Shown here one piece after another: positions 49,911 through 58,276 of a DNA stretch of 64,000 nt. Below the pieces are notes generated by a model, which had not been told where the DNA came from, ran no database searches, and saw only the letters and a program-made list of their open reading frames with translations. The stretch is from Nocardiopsis metallicus (GTDB lineage: Bacteria > Actinomycetota > Actinomycetes > Streptosporangiales > Streptosporangiaceae). A program made the translations under genes and the position numbers. Location of the stretch: the NCBI RefSeq assembly GCF_014201115.1, contig NZ_JACHDO010000001.1, positions 7,564,001 to 7,628,000 on the forward strand, written 5' to 3'. Every line of letters begins with the position of its first letter. The first letter of the stretch is position 1.

Positions 49911-52010
49911 ATGGCCACCCCCATCGCCGTTCGGCACGTGAGAACCGCTATCCGCCAGCACTTCGCGGAGGTGATCGACTTCAGCGACGCCCCCGGAAAC
50001 TCCCTCGAAGACATCGAGCCTTCCTCCACCGCACTCACCAGAGGGCTGGCGGCCTTGGCCGTCGCGAAGCTGTCCGGGTGTGAGATCGGCGAGGCCGGGG
50101 CATCGGTCATCGACGGAACGGACGACGGCGGGATCGACGCCGTCCACGTTGACAGCAGCCGGAGCCGGCTGTGGTTGGTCCAGTCCAAGTGGCGGGCCAA
50201 GGGGAACGCGACGCTCAACTCCGAAGCTGTGCTGAAGTTCTGGCGCGGCGTCGGCCGGATCCTGTCCGCGGACGTGGCGGACTTCAACGACCGCTTCCAG
50301 AAGAAGTGGCCCGACGTCCTCGACACGATCGAGAACCCGTCCGTCAGGATCACCGTGGTCATGGCGATCCTGGGTGATGACCCGGTCCACCCGGACATCA
50401 GCGGCGAGAACGACTACTTCGTCAGGCTGCACGGTGCCGACACCGTCGACGTGGAGTACCTGCACCTGAGCGACTTCCACCAGTTCGTCAAGTCTGGTAT
50501 CAACCGCCCCCGGGTGGACCTGGACGTGATGGTCGACCGGTGCAGCGAGTACGAGGGCCCCTACCCCGCCTACTTCGGCATGGTCCCGGTCGGGCAGATC
50601 AAACAGTGGTACGAGGACCACGGTGACCGCCTCTTCGACCGCAACATCCGCCGATCGCTCGGCGTCACCGGGGTCAACCAGGGGCTCATCGAGACGCTGA
50701 AGTCCGAACCGGAACACTTCTGGTACTTCAACAACGGCATCACCGTGCTCGCGGACTCGGTGCGCAGGGGCGTGAAGTACAAGGGCGTGCCCGGCGGTAG
50801 CGGCCAATTGACGGTGGAAGGCGGCAGCATCGTCAACGGCGCCCAGACCGTCACCGCCATCCACCGGGCGGTCCGGGAAGACCCCGAGGTGGGGGAGCGC
50901 GCCCAGGTCGCGGTCAGGTTTATCTCGCTGGGTGCGGAGGAGGACGACTTCGGCGAACGGGTCACGACCGCGACCAACACCCAGAACCAGGTGGAGCGGC
51001 GCGACTTCGTTGCCCTGGACAAGGTCCAGGCCGAACTCCGGGACGACCTGGCGCTGACCCTCGGTAAGACCTACGCGCTCAAGCGCGGGGAGCAGATCAT
51101 CCCTTCCCAGGACGTTGGTTGCACGGTTCGGGAGGCCACCCTGGCCCTCCTGTGCGCCGACCCTCGGACCGAGTGGGTGGCCAGGGCCAAGGAGAACGAG
51201 GACGTGCTGTGGGGGCCCGCCAGCGACCCCCTGTACAAGCGCCTCTTCGGCCCCGAACCCACCAGCGCGCGGGTCTGGAACAGCGTTCGACTGTTCCGGC
51301 TGGCTCAGGAGCAGTTGAAGTTCCTCGCAGACCAGCGTGAGGGTCGGGGAGCGGCCATCGCTGAGCAGGGACGGCTGTTCATCACCCATCTGGTGTTCCA
51401 GGACGCTGACATGAGCGAGATCGGGGATTTGGACGCGGACTGGGACACCGAGCTGGCGAACGCGGCCGAGTCCGTGGAGCCTCTGCTGGACCTGACTATT
51501 CACTACGTGGACGCGCGGTTCGGCAACACCAGCTTCCCGCTCACCACGTTCAAGAACCCTGAGCGGTGTGTGGAGCTGAGCGAGTCCGTGCTCACCCATC
51601 TGGAGACCGGGCAGCCCGTTTCACCGGCTGTACGGGAGGCTTACACCAAGCCGAAGAAGCAGCGTAAGCCGCGGACCGTGAGCACGCTCATCGACGCCAA
51701 CGCGATCACCGAGGGCACGACCCTGGTGTTCGAGCCGCAGAGCGGTCCGCAGCGCAGGGGCATGCGAGTTTGGTTGGAGGAGGGCCCGGAACGGCGGTAC
51801 GCCACGTGGACCAATGACCGTTCGCAGCCGCTCCTGTGGGGAGGAGACGGTAGGCAGTACTCGCCGAGCAACCTGTCATTGCGGATGATTCAGGCGGCCA
51901 TGGGTGCCAAGGCGCCCAAAGCCGTCCAGGGGCCCAAGCTCTGGTTCGTCCCGGGAGAGGGGTCCCTGGTGGACCTGGCGGAGCAGGTACTGCGAGGCGA
52001 GGAGGAGTAG
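49911..52010 (+). CDS. AIPR-family abortive-infection-type protein
   Basis: A 699-residue protein of the AIPR group (PF10592). Its N-terminal part has a PD-(D/E)XK-like nuclease signature: GTDDGGIDAV (~69) followed by WLVQSKW (~90). The central AIPR core includes DRNIRRSLGVTGVNQGLIETL, HFWYFNNGITVLAD and GGSIVNGAQTVTAIH. AIPR proteins were linked to abortive phage infection in lactococci and are frequent in defence islands. TAGGCT at 49899-49904 sits seven bases before ATG 49911, suggesting a leaderless mRNA. It is divergent from the toxin-antitoxin pair and 144 bp upstream of hsdM on the same strand. A terminator hairpin follows it, so it is probably its own unit. Confidence 0.85.
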   Translation: MATPIAVRHVRTAIRQHFAEVIDFSDAPGNSLEDIEPSSTALTRGLAALAVAKLSGCEIGEAGASVIDGTDDGGIDAVHVDSSRSRLWLVQSKWRAKGNATLNSEAVLKFWRGVGRILSADVADFNDRFQKKWPDVLDTIENPSVRITVVMAILGDDPVHPDISGENDYFVRLHGADTVDVEYLHLSDFHQFVKSGINRPRVDLDVMVDRCSEYEGPYPAYFGMVPVGQIKQWYEDHGDRLFDRNIRRSLGVTGVNQGLIETLKSEPEHFWYFNNGITVLADSVRRGVKYKGVPGGSGQLTVEGGSIVNGAQTVTAIHRAVREDPEVGERAQVAVRFISLGAEEDDFGERVTTATNTQNQVERRDFVALDKVQAELRDDLALTLGKTYALKRGEQIIPSQDVGCTVREATLALLCADPRTEWVARAKENEDVLWGPASDPLYKRLFGPEPTSARVWNSVRLFRLAQEQLKFLADQREGRGAAIAEQGRLFITHLVFQDADMSEIGDLDADWDTELANAAESVEPLLDLTIHYVDARFGNTSFPLTTFKNPERCVELSESVLTHLETGQPVSPAVREAYTKPKKQRKPRTVSTLIDANAITEGTTLVFEPQSGPQRRGMRVWLEEGPERRYATWTNDRSQPLLWGGDGRQYSPSNLSLRMIQAAMGAKAPKAVQGPKLWFVPGEGSLVDLAEQVLRGEEE

Positions 52011-52019
52011 CGGGATTTT

Positions 52020-52047
52020 GGGAGGCCGCGCAAGCGTGCGGCCTCCC
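52020..52047 (+). terminator. terminator after AIPR gene
   Basis: A 10-bp perfect stem (52020-52029 with 52038-52047) around an eight-base loop, nine bases after the stop. Confidence 0.8.
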
Positions 52048-52097
52048 GCAGCGGCTCGATTCGTTCCTGTCGTAGACCGCTTCTAAGCTGGGCTTCT

Positions 52098-52132
52098 CGT
52101 GTCGATGAGACCTGGGACCTGAGACCGACACG
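52098..52132 (+). promoter_or_regulatory. inverted repeat in the hsdM leader
   Basis: CGTGTCG (52098-52104) pairs with CGACACG (52126-52132), 22 bases before the hsdM start. A -10-like TAAGCT at 52084-52089 lies just upstream. It could be an operator or a leader hairpin controlling the methylase. Confidence 0.4.
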
Positions 52133-52153
52133 AACACTTCAAGAGGGGACTCT

Positions 52154-54616
52154 GTGGCCACGCACGCCAAACTCACCTTGCCTCAGTTGGAACGACACCT
52201 GTTCTCGGCGGCTGACATCCTGCGCGGACGGATGGACGCCTCCGAGTACAAGGAGTACATCTTCGGGATGCTGTTCCTGAAGCGCGCCTCGGACGAGTTC
52301 GAGGACCACCAGCGGCAGGTGGTCCAGGAGCTGCTGGACGACGGTCGCACCCCGGAGGAGGCCGAAGAGCTCAAAGAGGACGATGTCTTCTACGAGGGTG
52401 TGTTCTTCGTTCCGAAGGAGGCACGGTGGGAGCGGCTGCGCGACAAGGTGCACACCAACGTCGGCAGTGAGCTCAACAAGGCGCTGGAGGCCCTGGAGGG
52501 AGCCAACCCCGAGCTGGAGGGTGTGGTCCAGCACATCGACTTCAACGCCACCATCGGCAAGACCCGCCTGTCCGACAGGTCTTTGCGGGACCTGATCAAG
52601 CACTTCAGCCAGCACCGGCTGCGTGACTCCGACTTCGAGTTCCCCGATCTGCTGGGTGCGGCCTACGAGTACCTCATCGGCCGGTTCGCTGACTCGGCTG
52701 GTAAGCGCGGTGGTGAGTTCTATACCCCGCGCGCGGTGGTGCGGATGATGGTCCAGCTCGTGGACCCGCAGGAACAGGAAAGTGTCTACGACCCCACGGC
52801 GGGATCGGGCGGAATGCTCATCATGGCCAAACAGCACATGGAGGAGCAGGACCGCAACCCGCGTGACCTCGCGCTGGCCGGGCAGGAGCTCAACGGCGGC
52901 TCGTGGTCGATCTCCAAGATGAACCTGCTGCTGCACGGTATCCCCGACGCTGACCTGCAGAACGAGGACACCCTCATCAACCCCCAGCACGTCAGTGACG
53001 GCAAACTGGACCGGTTCGAGGTGGTGCTGGCCAATCCTCCGTTCTCCCAGGTGTTCCAGGGAGAGGAAGCCCAGTTCGCCGACTCCCGCTACCGCTGGGG
53101 CCGGGTCAAGGATGGTTGCAAGAAGGCCGATCTGATGTTCCTTCAGCACATGGTGGCGGTGTTGACTGACGGGAGTGGCCGAGGAGCCACCGTCATGCCG
53201 CACGGTGTGCTGTTCCGCGGTGGTGAGGAACGCCAGATCCGCACTGAGCTCCTGCGGGACGACTGTATCGAGGCGGTCATCGGTCTGGCACCCAACCTCT
53301 TCTACGGAACCGGTATCCCGGCCTGTGTGATCGTCTTCCGCGCTCCGCGTAGTAAGCCTGAGCAGCGCAAGAACAAGGTGCTGTTCATCAACGCTGACCG
53401 TGAGTTCAAGGCGGGCAAGGCCCAGAACTACCTCCTGCCCGAGCACGCCGAGAAGATCCTCTACGCCTACCAGAACTTCGCGGACATCCCCGGCTACTCG
53501 CGGGTGGTGGACCTGGAGGAGTTGAAGGAGAACGATTTCAACTTCAACATCCGCCGTTATGTGGACAACGCTCCGCCGCCGGAACCGCAGGACGTGTACG
53601 CCCATCTGCACGGCGGGGTGCCGGAAGCGGAGATCGCTGACCGTGCGGAGGACTTCGCCCGCATCGGTTTCAGCGCTGATCGGACCCTGATTCCACGCTC
53701 GCAAGGCGCCGATGCCGAACACGGGCCCTACCGGGATTTTGCGGAAGGACTGACGCGTGCTGATCTGGCCGCCCAGGTGTCTGGGGACACGGGTGTGCAA
53801 GCCAAACGCGAAGAGCTGATCAAGGCTCTGGATGAGTGGTGGGAGCGTCAGGGTGAGCTTGTGGTGGCTCTGCCGGAGACCAAGCATCTGATGAAGGTGC
53901 GCCGGGAGCTGATCAACAGCTTTGTCGAGGCGCTGGAGCCAGTGGGCTCGCTGGACCGGTTCGAGACCACGGGTGTGGTCGTGCGCTGGTGGGATGGGAT
54001 CCAGTACGACATGCGGACCCTCGCAGAGAATGGGTTCGGTGAGGTGTTGGACGGGTGGATCACCAGCATCGAAGATGGTCTGGAAGCCACACCGCCCAAG
54101 GACCCAACCGAGCACCGGCTGGTGAGGGACTTGCTTCCGGAGCACCTGGTGAAGCTGGCTGAAGCGGAGCAAGAAGCGTCGAAGTTGGACGCTCGGATTA
54201 AGGCAGCTACCCCGGAACCGTCGGAGACCGAAGATGACGCCGGTGTTGAGGAAGACGACAGGGAGGGCTTCGAAAACTCGGCGGTGATGAGTGAAGCCGA
54301 CCTGAAGAAGCTCAAAAAGCAGCGTACCGAGGCCAAGAAGACGGTCAAGTCGCTGCGGGAAGACCTGACCGCAGCACTGCGCATGGAGCGGCAGGGGATG
54401 GATAGTGAAGAGGAGCGCGCGTACGTTCTTGAGTTTGCCAAACGTGAGTTGGTAGAAGAACTCAGGGAATATTCCGAGCAGCAGCGGAGCGTGGTCGTGG
54501 CTGAGTTGGAGCACTGGTGGGACAAGTACCAGACCTCGTTGGATCAGTTCGAGGATCGACGAGAGCAAGCTGAGGCCAAGCTGAGTGGGTTCCTCAGGGG
54601 GCTTGGATATGTCTGA
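52154..54616 (+). CDS. hsdM: type I restriction-modification methyltransferase subunit HsdM
   Basis: An 820-residue N6-adenine methyltransferase subunit. The HsdM N-terminal helical domain ([35 protein letters not shown]) is followed by the methylase core. Motif I region is [10 protein letters not shown] (~214) and motif IV is NPPF (~294). Beyond about residue 520 comes a 300-residue extension with acidic linker and coiled coil ([21 protein letters not shown]), longer than the classic ~500-residue HsdM. GTG 52154 follows GAGGGGA. It overlaps hsdS, with which it forms the modification enzyme that also protects self DNA from HsdR. Confidence 0.94.
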   Translation: MATHAKLTLPQLERHLFSAADILRGRMDASEYKEYIFGMLFLKRASDEFEDHQRQVVQELLDDGRTPEEAEELKEDDVFYEGVFFVPKEARWERLRDKVHTNVGSELNKALEALEGANPELEGVVQHIDFNATIGKTRLSDRSLRDLIKHFSQHRLRDSDFEFPDLLGAAYEYLIGRFADSAGKRGGEFYTPRAVVRMMVQLVDPQEQESVYDPTAGSGGMLIMAKQHMEEQDRNPRDLALAGQELNGGSWSISKMNLLLHGIPDADLQNEDTLINPQHVSDGKLDRFEVVLANPPFSQVFQGEEAQFADSRYRWGRVKDGCKKADLMFLQHMVAVLTDGSGRGATVMPHGVLFRGGEERQIRTELLRDDCIEAVIGLAPNLFYGTGIPACVIVFRAPRSKPEQRKNKVLFINADREFKAGKAQNYLLPEHAEKILYAYQNFADIPGYSRVVDLEELKENDFNFNIRRYVDNAPPPEPQDVYAHLHGGVPEAEIADRAEDFARIGFSADRTLIPRSQGADAEHGPYRDFAEGLTRADLAAQVSGDTGVQAKREELIKALDEWWERQGELVVALPETKHLMKVRRELINSFVEALEPVGSLDRFETTGVVVRWWDGIQYDMRTLAENGFGEVLDGWITSIEDGLEATPPKDPTEHRLVRDLLPEHLVKLAEAEQEASKLDARIKAATPEPSETEDDAGVEEDDREGFENSAVMSEADLKKLKKQRTEAKKTVKSLREDLTAALRMERQGMDSEEERAYVLEFAKRELVEELREYSEQQRSVVVAELEHWWDKYQTSLDQFEDRREQAEAKLSGFLRGLGYV

Positions 54617-55805
54617 TGTTCTCCCTGAAGGGTGGGTCAAGCTGACATTTGGGGATATCCTCTCGCATCGAAAGATGATGGGAAGACCTGGGGAAGATCT
54701 TCTTTCAGTGACGGCGAAGAGCGGTGTCATTCGTCAATCTGAATCGGGTAGGCGAGACATCTCCAGTGGCGATAAGAGCTCGTACAATAAAGTTTTTCCT
54801 GGGGATATCGTCTACAACACCATGCGTATGTGGCAGGGGGTCTCTGGGGTAGCCGGATGCTCGGGAATCGTTAGTCCTGCCTATACGGTCTGTGTGCCGA
54901 ATAATCTGGTGCATGCGGATTTCCTGGCCTACTTGCTCAAGCATCCGAGATACGTGAATATGTTTCGTAGGATGTCTCAAGGGCTGGTCAGCGACACGTG
55001 GAATCTTAAGTTCTCCCAGTTTGCTCAACTCGCTGTCCTTCTCCCTTCCTTGTTGGAGCAGCGGAAAATCACTGAGGTGCTAGCTGTTGTAGATGAGAGT
55101 ATTGATGGACATCAAGCGATGATCGGCAAGCTGGAAGATGTTCGCTCTGGTGTAGTTGATAGCATTTTTTCTGAACACAATTATTGGCCTTCTGGTGAAC
55201 TGAAGAGCTACCTAGCTGCGTTGCCAAAGAATGGGTTTAGTCCGTCTGAGGTAGATGATTGGACTGGTGTTCGTGTTCTTGGCCTCGGCTGTTTGACGCA
55301 TGTCGGCTTCGTTCCTCGTCAGCTTAAGAATGTTCCAGCAAACTTCGTGAGCGTTTCTTCGTCTCTGCTTGAAGTTGGGGACCTCTTGATTTCTCGGGCC
55401 AATACTCGTGAACTTGTCGGCCTGGTGGGTCGATATGAAGATGTGGGTGGGCCTTGTCTGTATCCTGATCTTATGATGAGGCTCAAGCCGAACGAAAAAA
55501 TCGACCAAGGGTTCCTTGAGGCCTCTCTGCGTCATTCTTATGTGCGTCGGCAGATTATGGCGAGGGCGGTCGGTACTTCGGAGAGCATGGTGAAAATTAG
55601 CTCTGAAATTGTTCGGAGTTTGCGTATCTCCGTTCCCTCGCTTGAGAGGCAGCGCCGAATTTTGTCAACCATTAAGCCTCATGCTGAGCGGATCGCGGTT
55701 GAGCAAGCGCGTCTGGAGAAGCTGCGCAAGCTGAAGGCAGGGCTCATGGATGACCTGCTGACTGGGCGGGTGCGGGTGAACCAGCTCAAGGACCTTTCGG
55801 TCTGA
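54609..55805 (+). CDS. hsdS: type I restriction-modification specificity subunit HsdS
   Basis: A 398-residue specificity subunit with two target-recognition domains. Each is followed by a conserved helix region ([20 protein letters not shown] and [20 protein letters not shown]), the standard HsdS layout. The ending [15 protein letters not shown] is typical. ATG 54609 is preceded by AGGGGG and overlaps the hsdM stop by eight bases. Base composition is much more AT-rich than the surrounding genes, most clearly across both recognition domains. This suggests recent acquisition or domain exchange. Recognition sequence cannot be predicted. Confidence 0.92.
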   Translation: MSDVLPEGWVKLTFGDILSHRKMMGRPGEDLLSVTAKSGVIRQSESGRRDISSGDKSSYNKVFPGDIVYNTMRMWQGVSGVAGCSGIVSPAYTVCVPNNLVHADFLAYLLKHPRYVNMFRRMSQGLVSDTWNLKFSQFAQLAVLLPSLLEQRKITEVLAVVDESIDGHQAMIGKLEDVRSGVVDSIFSEHNYWPSGELKSYLAALPKNGFSPSEVDDWTGVRVLGLGCLTHVGFVPRQLKNVPANFVSVSSSLLEVGDLLISRANTRELVGLVGRYEDVGGPCLYPDLMMRLKPNEKIDQGFLEASLRHSYVRRQIMARAVGTSESMVKISSEIVRSLRISVPSLERQRRILSTIKPHAERIAVEQARLEKLRKLKAGLMDDLLTGRVRVNQLKDLSV

Positions 55806-55828
55806 CGTCTGAAGCTTCGAACACGGGT

Positions 55829-55855
55829 GTGGCCCGGGTTGGTGTCCCGGGCCAC
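55829..55855 (+). terminator. terminator after hsdS
   Basis: A perfect 10-bp stem (55829-55838 with 55846-55855) and seven-base loop lie between hsdS and the convergent small gene. Confidence 0.8.
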
Positions 55856-55870
55856 TATCGGTTGTGTCAA

Positions 55871-56146
55871 CTAGCGGAGCGTGCGGGTGAGGGGCGGCCG
55901 TCGCCAGGGGGCGTGGCGACGGGGCGTGGGCACCTTGGTCGGGTAGTTGCTCGGCTGGATGCGCTCGATCTCGGCAGCCAGAGCCTGCGGGCTCTCACCG
56001 CTGATCAGCACCATCCGTCCGGTGTGGGCCGCCCAGTACTGGCTCGTGGAGTTGCCGTGCCAGATGGTCCACCCTCGCTTGCGGTAGGTGGCTTGCAGTC
56101 GGCGCAGGTGAAACGCAGGAGAGCCTTCCACGGTTTCCAGAGTCAA
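55871..56146 (-). CDS. small protein of unknown function, third gene of the ATPase operon
   Basis: A 91-residue protein with no signal or membrane segment. It contains LRRLQATYRKRGWTIWHG and ALAAEIERIQPS, and a basic Pro/Arg tail. It starts at TTG 56146, overlapping the stop of the upstream small gene (TTGA). Tight coupling supports real translation. I recognise no family; similar small proteins accompany RsbW-like ATPase/HTH/DUF397 sets in streptomycetes. Confidence 0.55.
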   Translation of the reverse strand: MTLETVEGSPAFHLRRLQATYRKRGWTIWHGNSTSQYWAAHTGRMVLISGESPQALAAEIERIQPSNYPTKVPTPRRHAPWRRPPLTRTLR

Positions 56147-56394
56147 CCCCGGTCACCGTCCTCTCCCGACTTGATCCCTCCGGTACCGAGGACGGTGAAT
56201 ACCCGCCTCAGCTCGTCCGGGTTCGCCGTCACGATCAGCTCGGGCTGACCGTTGACGTTGGCCCGGGTGCTGGTCGCGGTGAAGCAGGGGTTTCCGAGCT
56301 CGCCGCTGAGCTCGCAGATGAGAAAGTCCGGGAACTCCGCGCGCAGGCGTCGGATCACTTCGCTGGGGTGCAGCTGGTAGCCGGTCACGGTCAT
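56143..56394 (-). CDS. small protein of unknown function, second gene of the ATPase operon
   Basis: An 83-residue soluble protein (YQLHPSEVIRRLRAEFPDF, ELIVTANPDELRRVF). ATG 56394 overlaps the stop of the ATPase gene by one base (TGATG), so it is translationally coupled. No family recognised. It has an alpha/beta pattern and no cysteine pair or export signal. Confidence 0.6.
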   Translation of the reverse strand: MTVTGYQLHPSEVIRRLRAEFPDFLICELSGELGNPCFTATSTRANVNGQPELIVTANPDELRRVFTVLGTGGIKSGEDGDRG

Positions 56395-56843
56395 CACCGA
56401 TCCCAACGGAGCTCGAAGAACATGCCCGGGCCCCGCCCCGACTCGAAACGCCCCCACCGGGAGGCGAGGGCGTTGATGAGCAGCAGGCCGCGGCCGTGCT
56501 CGGCGTTCAGGTCGAGGGAGACCATGGGGATCTCGGGGCTGTTCCTCTCCACATCCCGGACTTCCACCCGGAGCCATCCGTGGAAGAAGAACGCCCGGAC
56601 GAAGTAGTCACCGGTGGACTGGTCGGCGCGCGGCGTGTGCAGCACCTGGTTGGTGGCCAGCTCGGAGAGCAACAGCAGCGCGGTCTCGCGATTCTGCTCG
56701 GGGACAGCTGCCATGTTCAGGCGGCGCCCGAGCCAGTCGCGGGCCTCCCCGACACTCGTGGGCTGTCCGGAGAACCGGAAGGAGCAGCGCCGCAGCGGCG
56801 GCCGCAGGCTCCTGCTAGCAGGGGAAACGGTACGGTTGACCAT
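56394..56843 (-). CDS. RsbW-like ATP-binding protein (anti-sigma-type HATPase)
   Basis: A 149-residue HATPase_c protein of the SpoIIAB/RsbW class. N-box is LLLSELATNQVLH; the G1-like region reads VRDVERNSPEIP and the G2 region EHGRGLLLINALASRWG. Such proteins are abundant in actinomycetes beside XRE/DUF397 pairs and probably act as anti-sigma or partner-switch kinases. It is divergent from the XRE gene, sharing a 205-bp promoter region. Confidence 0.82.
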   Translation of the reverse strand: MVNRTVSPASRSLRPPLRRCSFRFSGQPTSVGEARDWLGRRLNMAAVPEQNRETALLLLSELATNQVLHTPRADQSTGDYFVRAFFFHGWLRVEVRDVERNSPEIPMVSLDLNAEHGRGLLLINALASRWGRFESGRGPGMFFELRWDR

Positions 56844-56942
56844 GAGTCCTCACCTGGTGTCTCAGGTTGTGGGCTAAGGCCCTGGTCGAGTGAGGCAAAC
56901 ACTTCGACCAGGGCCGCTTTGCGTTCAGCCCTCCGACAGTGC

Positions 56943-56967
56943 GTGCATAGCGCTCTGCATTATGCAC
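56943..56967. promoter_or_regulatory. inverted repeat in the divergent XRE/ATPase promoter
   Basis: GTGCATA (56943-56949) and TATGCAC (56961-56967) are 7-bp arms 11 bp apart; a further TGCAT lies inside at 56956-56960. A -10-like TACACT follows at 56982-56987, so the repeat would cover the -35 region of the XRE gene. Likely autoregulatory site. Confidence 0.5.
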
Positions 56968-57048
56968 TGACTCATGTCTACTACACTCCGTTGCCGTGCA
57001 CCAGGGTTTCCGTGAGACTGGTCACTGAAGATGCTCAGAGGGGTGCGA

Positions 57049-57909
57049 ATGCCGCAACGACGCAAGAAGACTGTCCGTGGACGAAGGCTGTCCATGGAGT
57101 TGAAGAGGCTGCGAGAAGCGGCTGGGCTCTCGGGCGACCAGGTGGCTTCTCGTTTGGAGTGGTCGCAATCCAAGGTCAGCCGTATTGAGACGGGGCGAAT
57201 CGCTGTCAGCACCAAGGACCTGCGTTCGCTGCTTGTTCTCTACGAGGTGCCGGAGGATGAGCAGGAGAGGTGCCTTGAGCTGGCCAAAGGGGCGAACGTC
57301 AAAGGCTGGTGGGCAGCTTACGCAGACGCAATCCCACGGGATTACGCCGACTACATCGAGCTTGAGAGCGCCGCGTGCTCCATCCTCACCTACTCTCCGC
57401 AGATCATCAGTGGCATCTTGCAGACTGAGGACTATGCGCAGAGGGTCGTGCAGTCGGCGCTCTTGATATCGCCCCCGGGTGAGGTAACTCGTCGTGTGAG
57501 GGTGCGGATGGAGCGCCAAGAGCGGCTGAGTAGCTCGCCCGCCCAGACTCTCTCTGTGATCTTGGATGAGGCGGCACTTCAGCGGCAAGTCGGTGGCCCT
57601 GAGGTGATGAAAGACCAGTTCAAGCACTTGTTGCGGCTTGCTGAGCATGCCAACTTCACGATTCGAATACTGCCGAGTGCAGTAGGGGAGCACCCGGCTA
57701 CCGCTGGTGAGTTCACCATTTTGCAGTTCCCGGACAGTTACGACGCTGATGTGGTTCACGTTGAGGCGATGACCAGTAGCCTCTACGTCGAAGAAGAAGC
57801 AGAGGTGTTCCGGTACGCGCTCGCCTTCAACCAGCTGTGTACTCTCGCCCTCGGTCCAGCTGAGTCTGGCAAGTTCATCGCCGCGATGGCTGATGGTGAG
57901 AAGTGCTAG
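57049..57909 (+). CDS. XRE-family regulator with DUF5753 (Scr1-type) domain
   Basis: A 286-residue protein. The N-terminal helix-turn-helix is LRREA-type (LKRLREAAGLSGDQVASRLEWSQSKVSRIETGR). The C-terminal DUF5753 domain (YSPQIISGILQTEDYAQRV, LDEAALQRQVGG, FTILQFPD) follows. ATG 57049 is supported by AGAGGGG; an upstream in-frame ATG at 57031 is less likely. It is followed at once by its usual DUF397 partner. Such pairs regulate development and metabolism in Streptomyces; here the pair sits inside a restriction locus. Confidence 0.9.
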   Translation: MPQRRKKTVRGRRLSMELKRLREAAGLSGDQVASRLEWSQSKVSRIETGRIAVSTKDLRSLLVLYEVPEDEQERCLELAKGANVKGWWAAYADAIPRDYADYIELESAACSILTYSPQIISGILQTEDYAQRVVQSALLISPPGEVTRRVRVRMERQERLSSSPAQTLSVILDEAALQRQVGGPEVMKDQFKHLLRLAEHANFTIRILPSAVGEHPATAGEFTILQFPDSYDADVVHVEAMTSSLYVEEEAEVFRYALAFNQLCTLALGPAESGKFIAAMADGEKC

Positions 57910-57932
57910 GAGCCGGGAAAGGAACTTAGAAC

Positions 57933-58136
57933 ATGCTTGCCTCTCAGGGCTCCCCTTCGAACTGGCGTAAGTCCAGCTACAGCGGGAACGGGCCGACCTG
58001 CGTCGAGGTCGCGGACACCCTCCATCGCATCCATGTCCGAGACACTCAGAACAGGTCGCTGGGGCACCTCTCCTTCCCCTCCTCCGACTGGACCTCGCTT
58101 CTGGGCGCTCTGCGTGATGGAGAGACCACCCAGTAG
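57933..58136 (+). CDS. DUF397 protein
   Basis: A 67-residue DUF397 protein with the diagnostic WRKSSYSGNGPTCVEVAD, RDTQNRS and a closing FPSSDWTSLLGALRDG. It starts 24 bases after the XRE gene behind GGAAAGGA. DUF397 proteins act as small partners, probably antagonists, of the adjacent Scr1-type regulator. Confidence 0.93.
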   Translation: MLASQGSPSNWRKSSYSGNGPTCVEVADTLHRIHVRDTQNRSLGHLSFPSSDWTSLLGALRDGETTQ

Positions 58137-58161
58137 TCTCGGGCCTGTCGAGAACAGCGCT

Positions 58162-58185
58162 CTCGGAGGGCCCAGTCCCTCCGAG
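58162..58185 (+). terminator. terminator after DUF397 gene
   Basis: A 9-bp perfect stem (58162-58170 with 58177-58185) with a six-base loop. It separates the regulatory pair from hsdR, which therefore probably needs its own promoter within 58186-58276. Confidence 0.75.
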
Positions 58186-58276
58186 GGTGCGGGCGTTTGT
58201 CATCACCGACCGGCAGAATCCGGGCAACATGGACATGTCGCCCGCTAGCTGAGCCGCCTGTGATGAAAGGTCGCCG

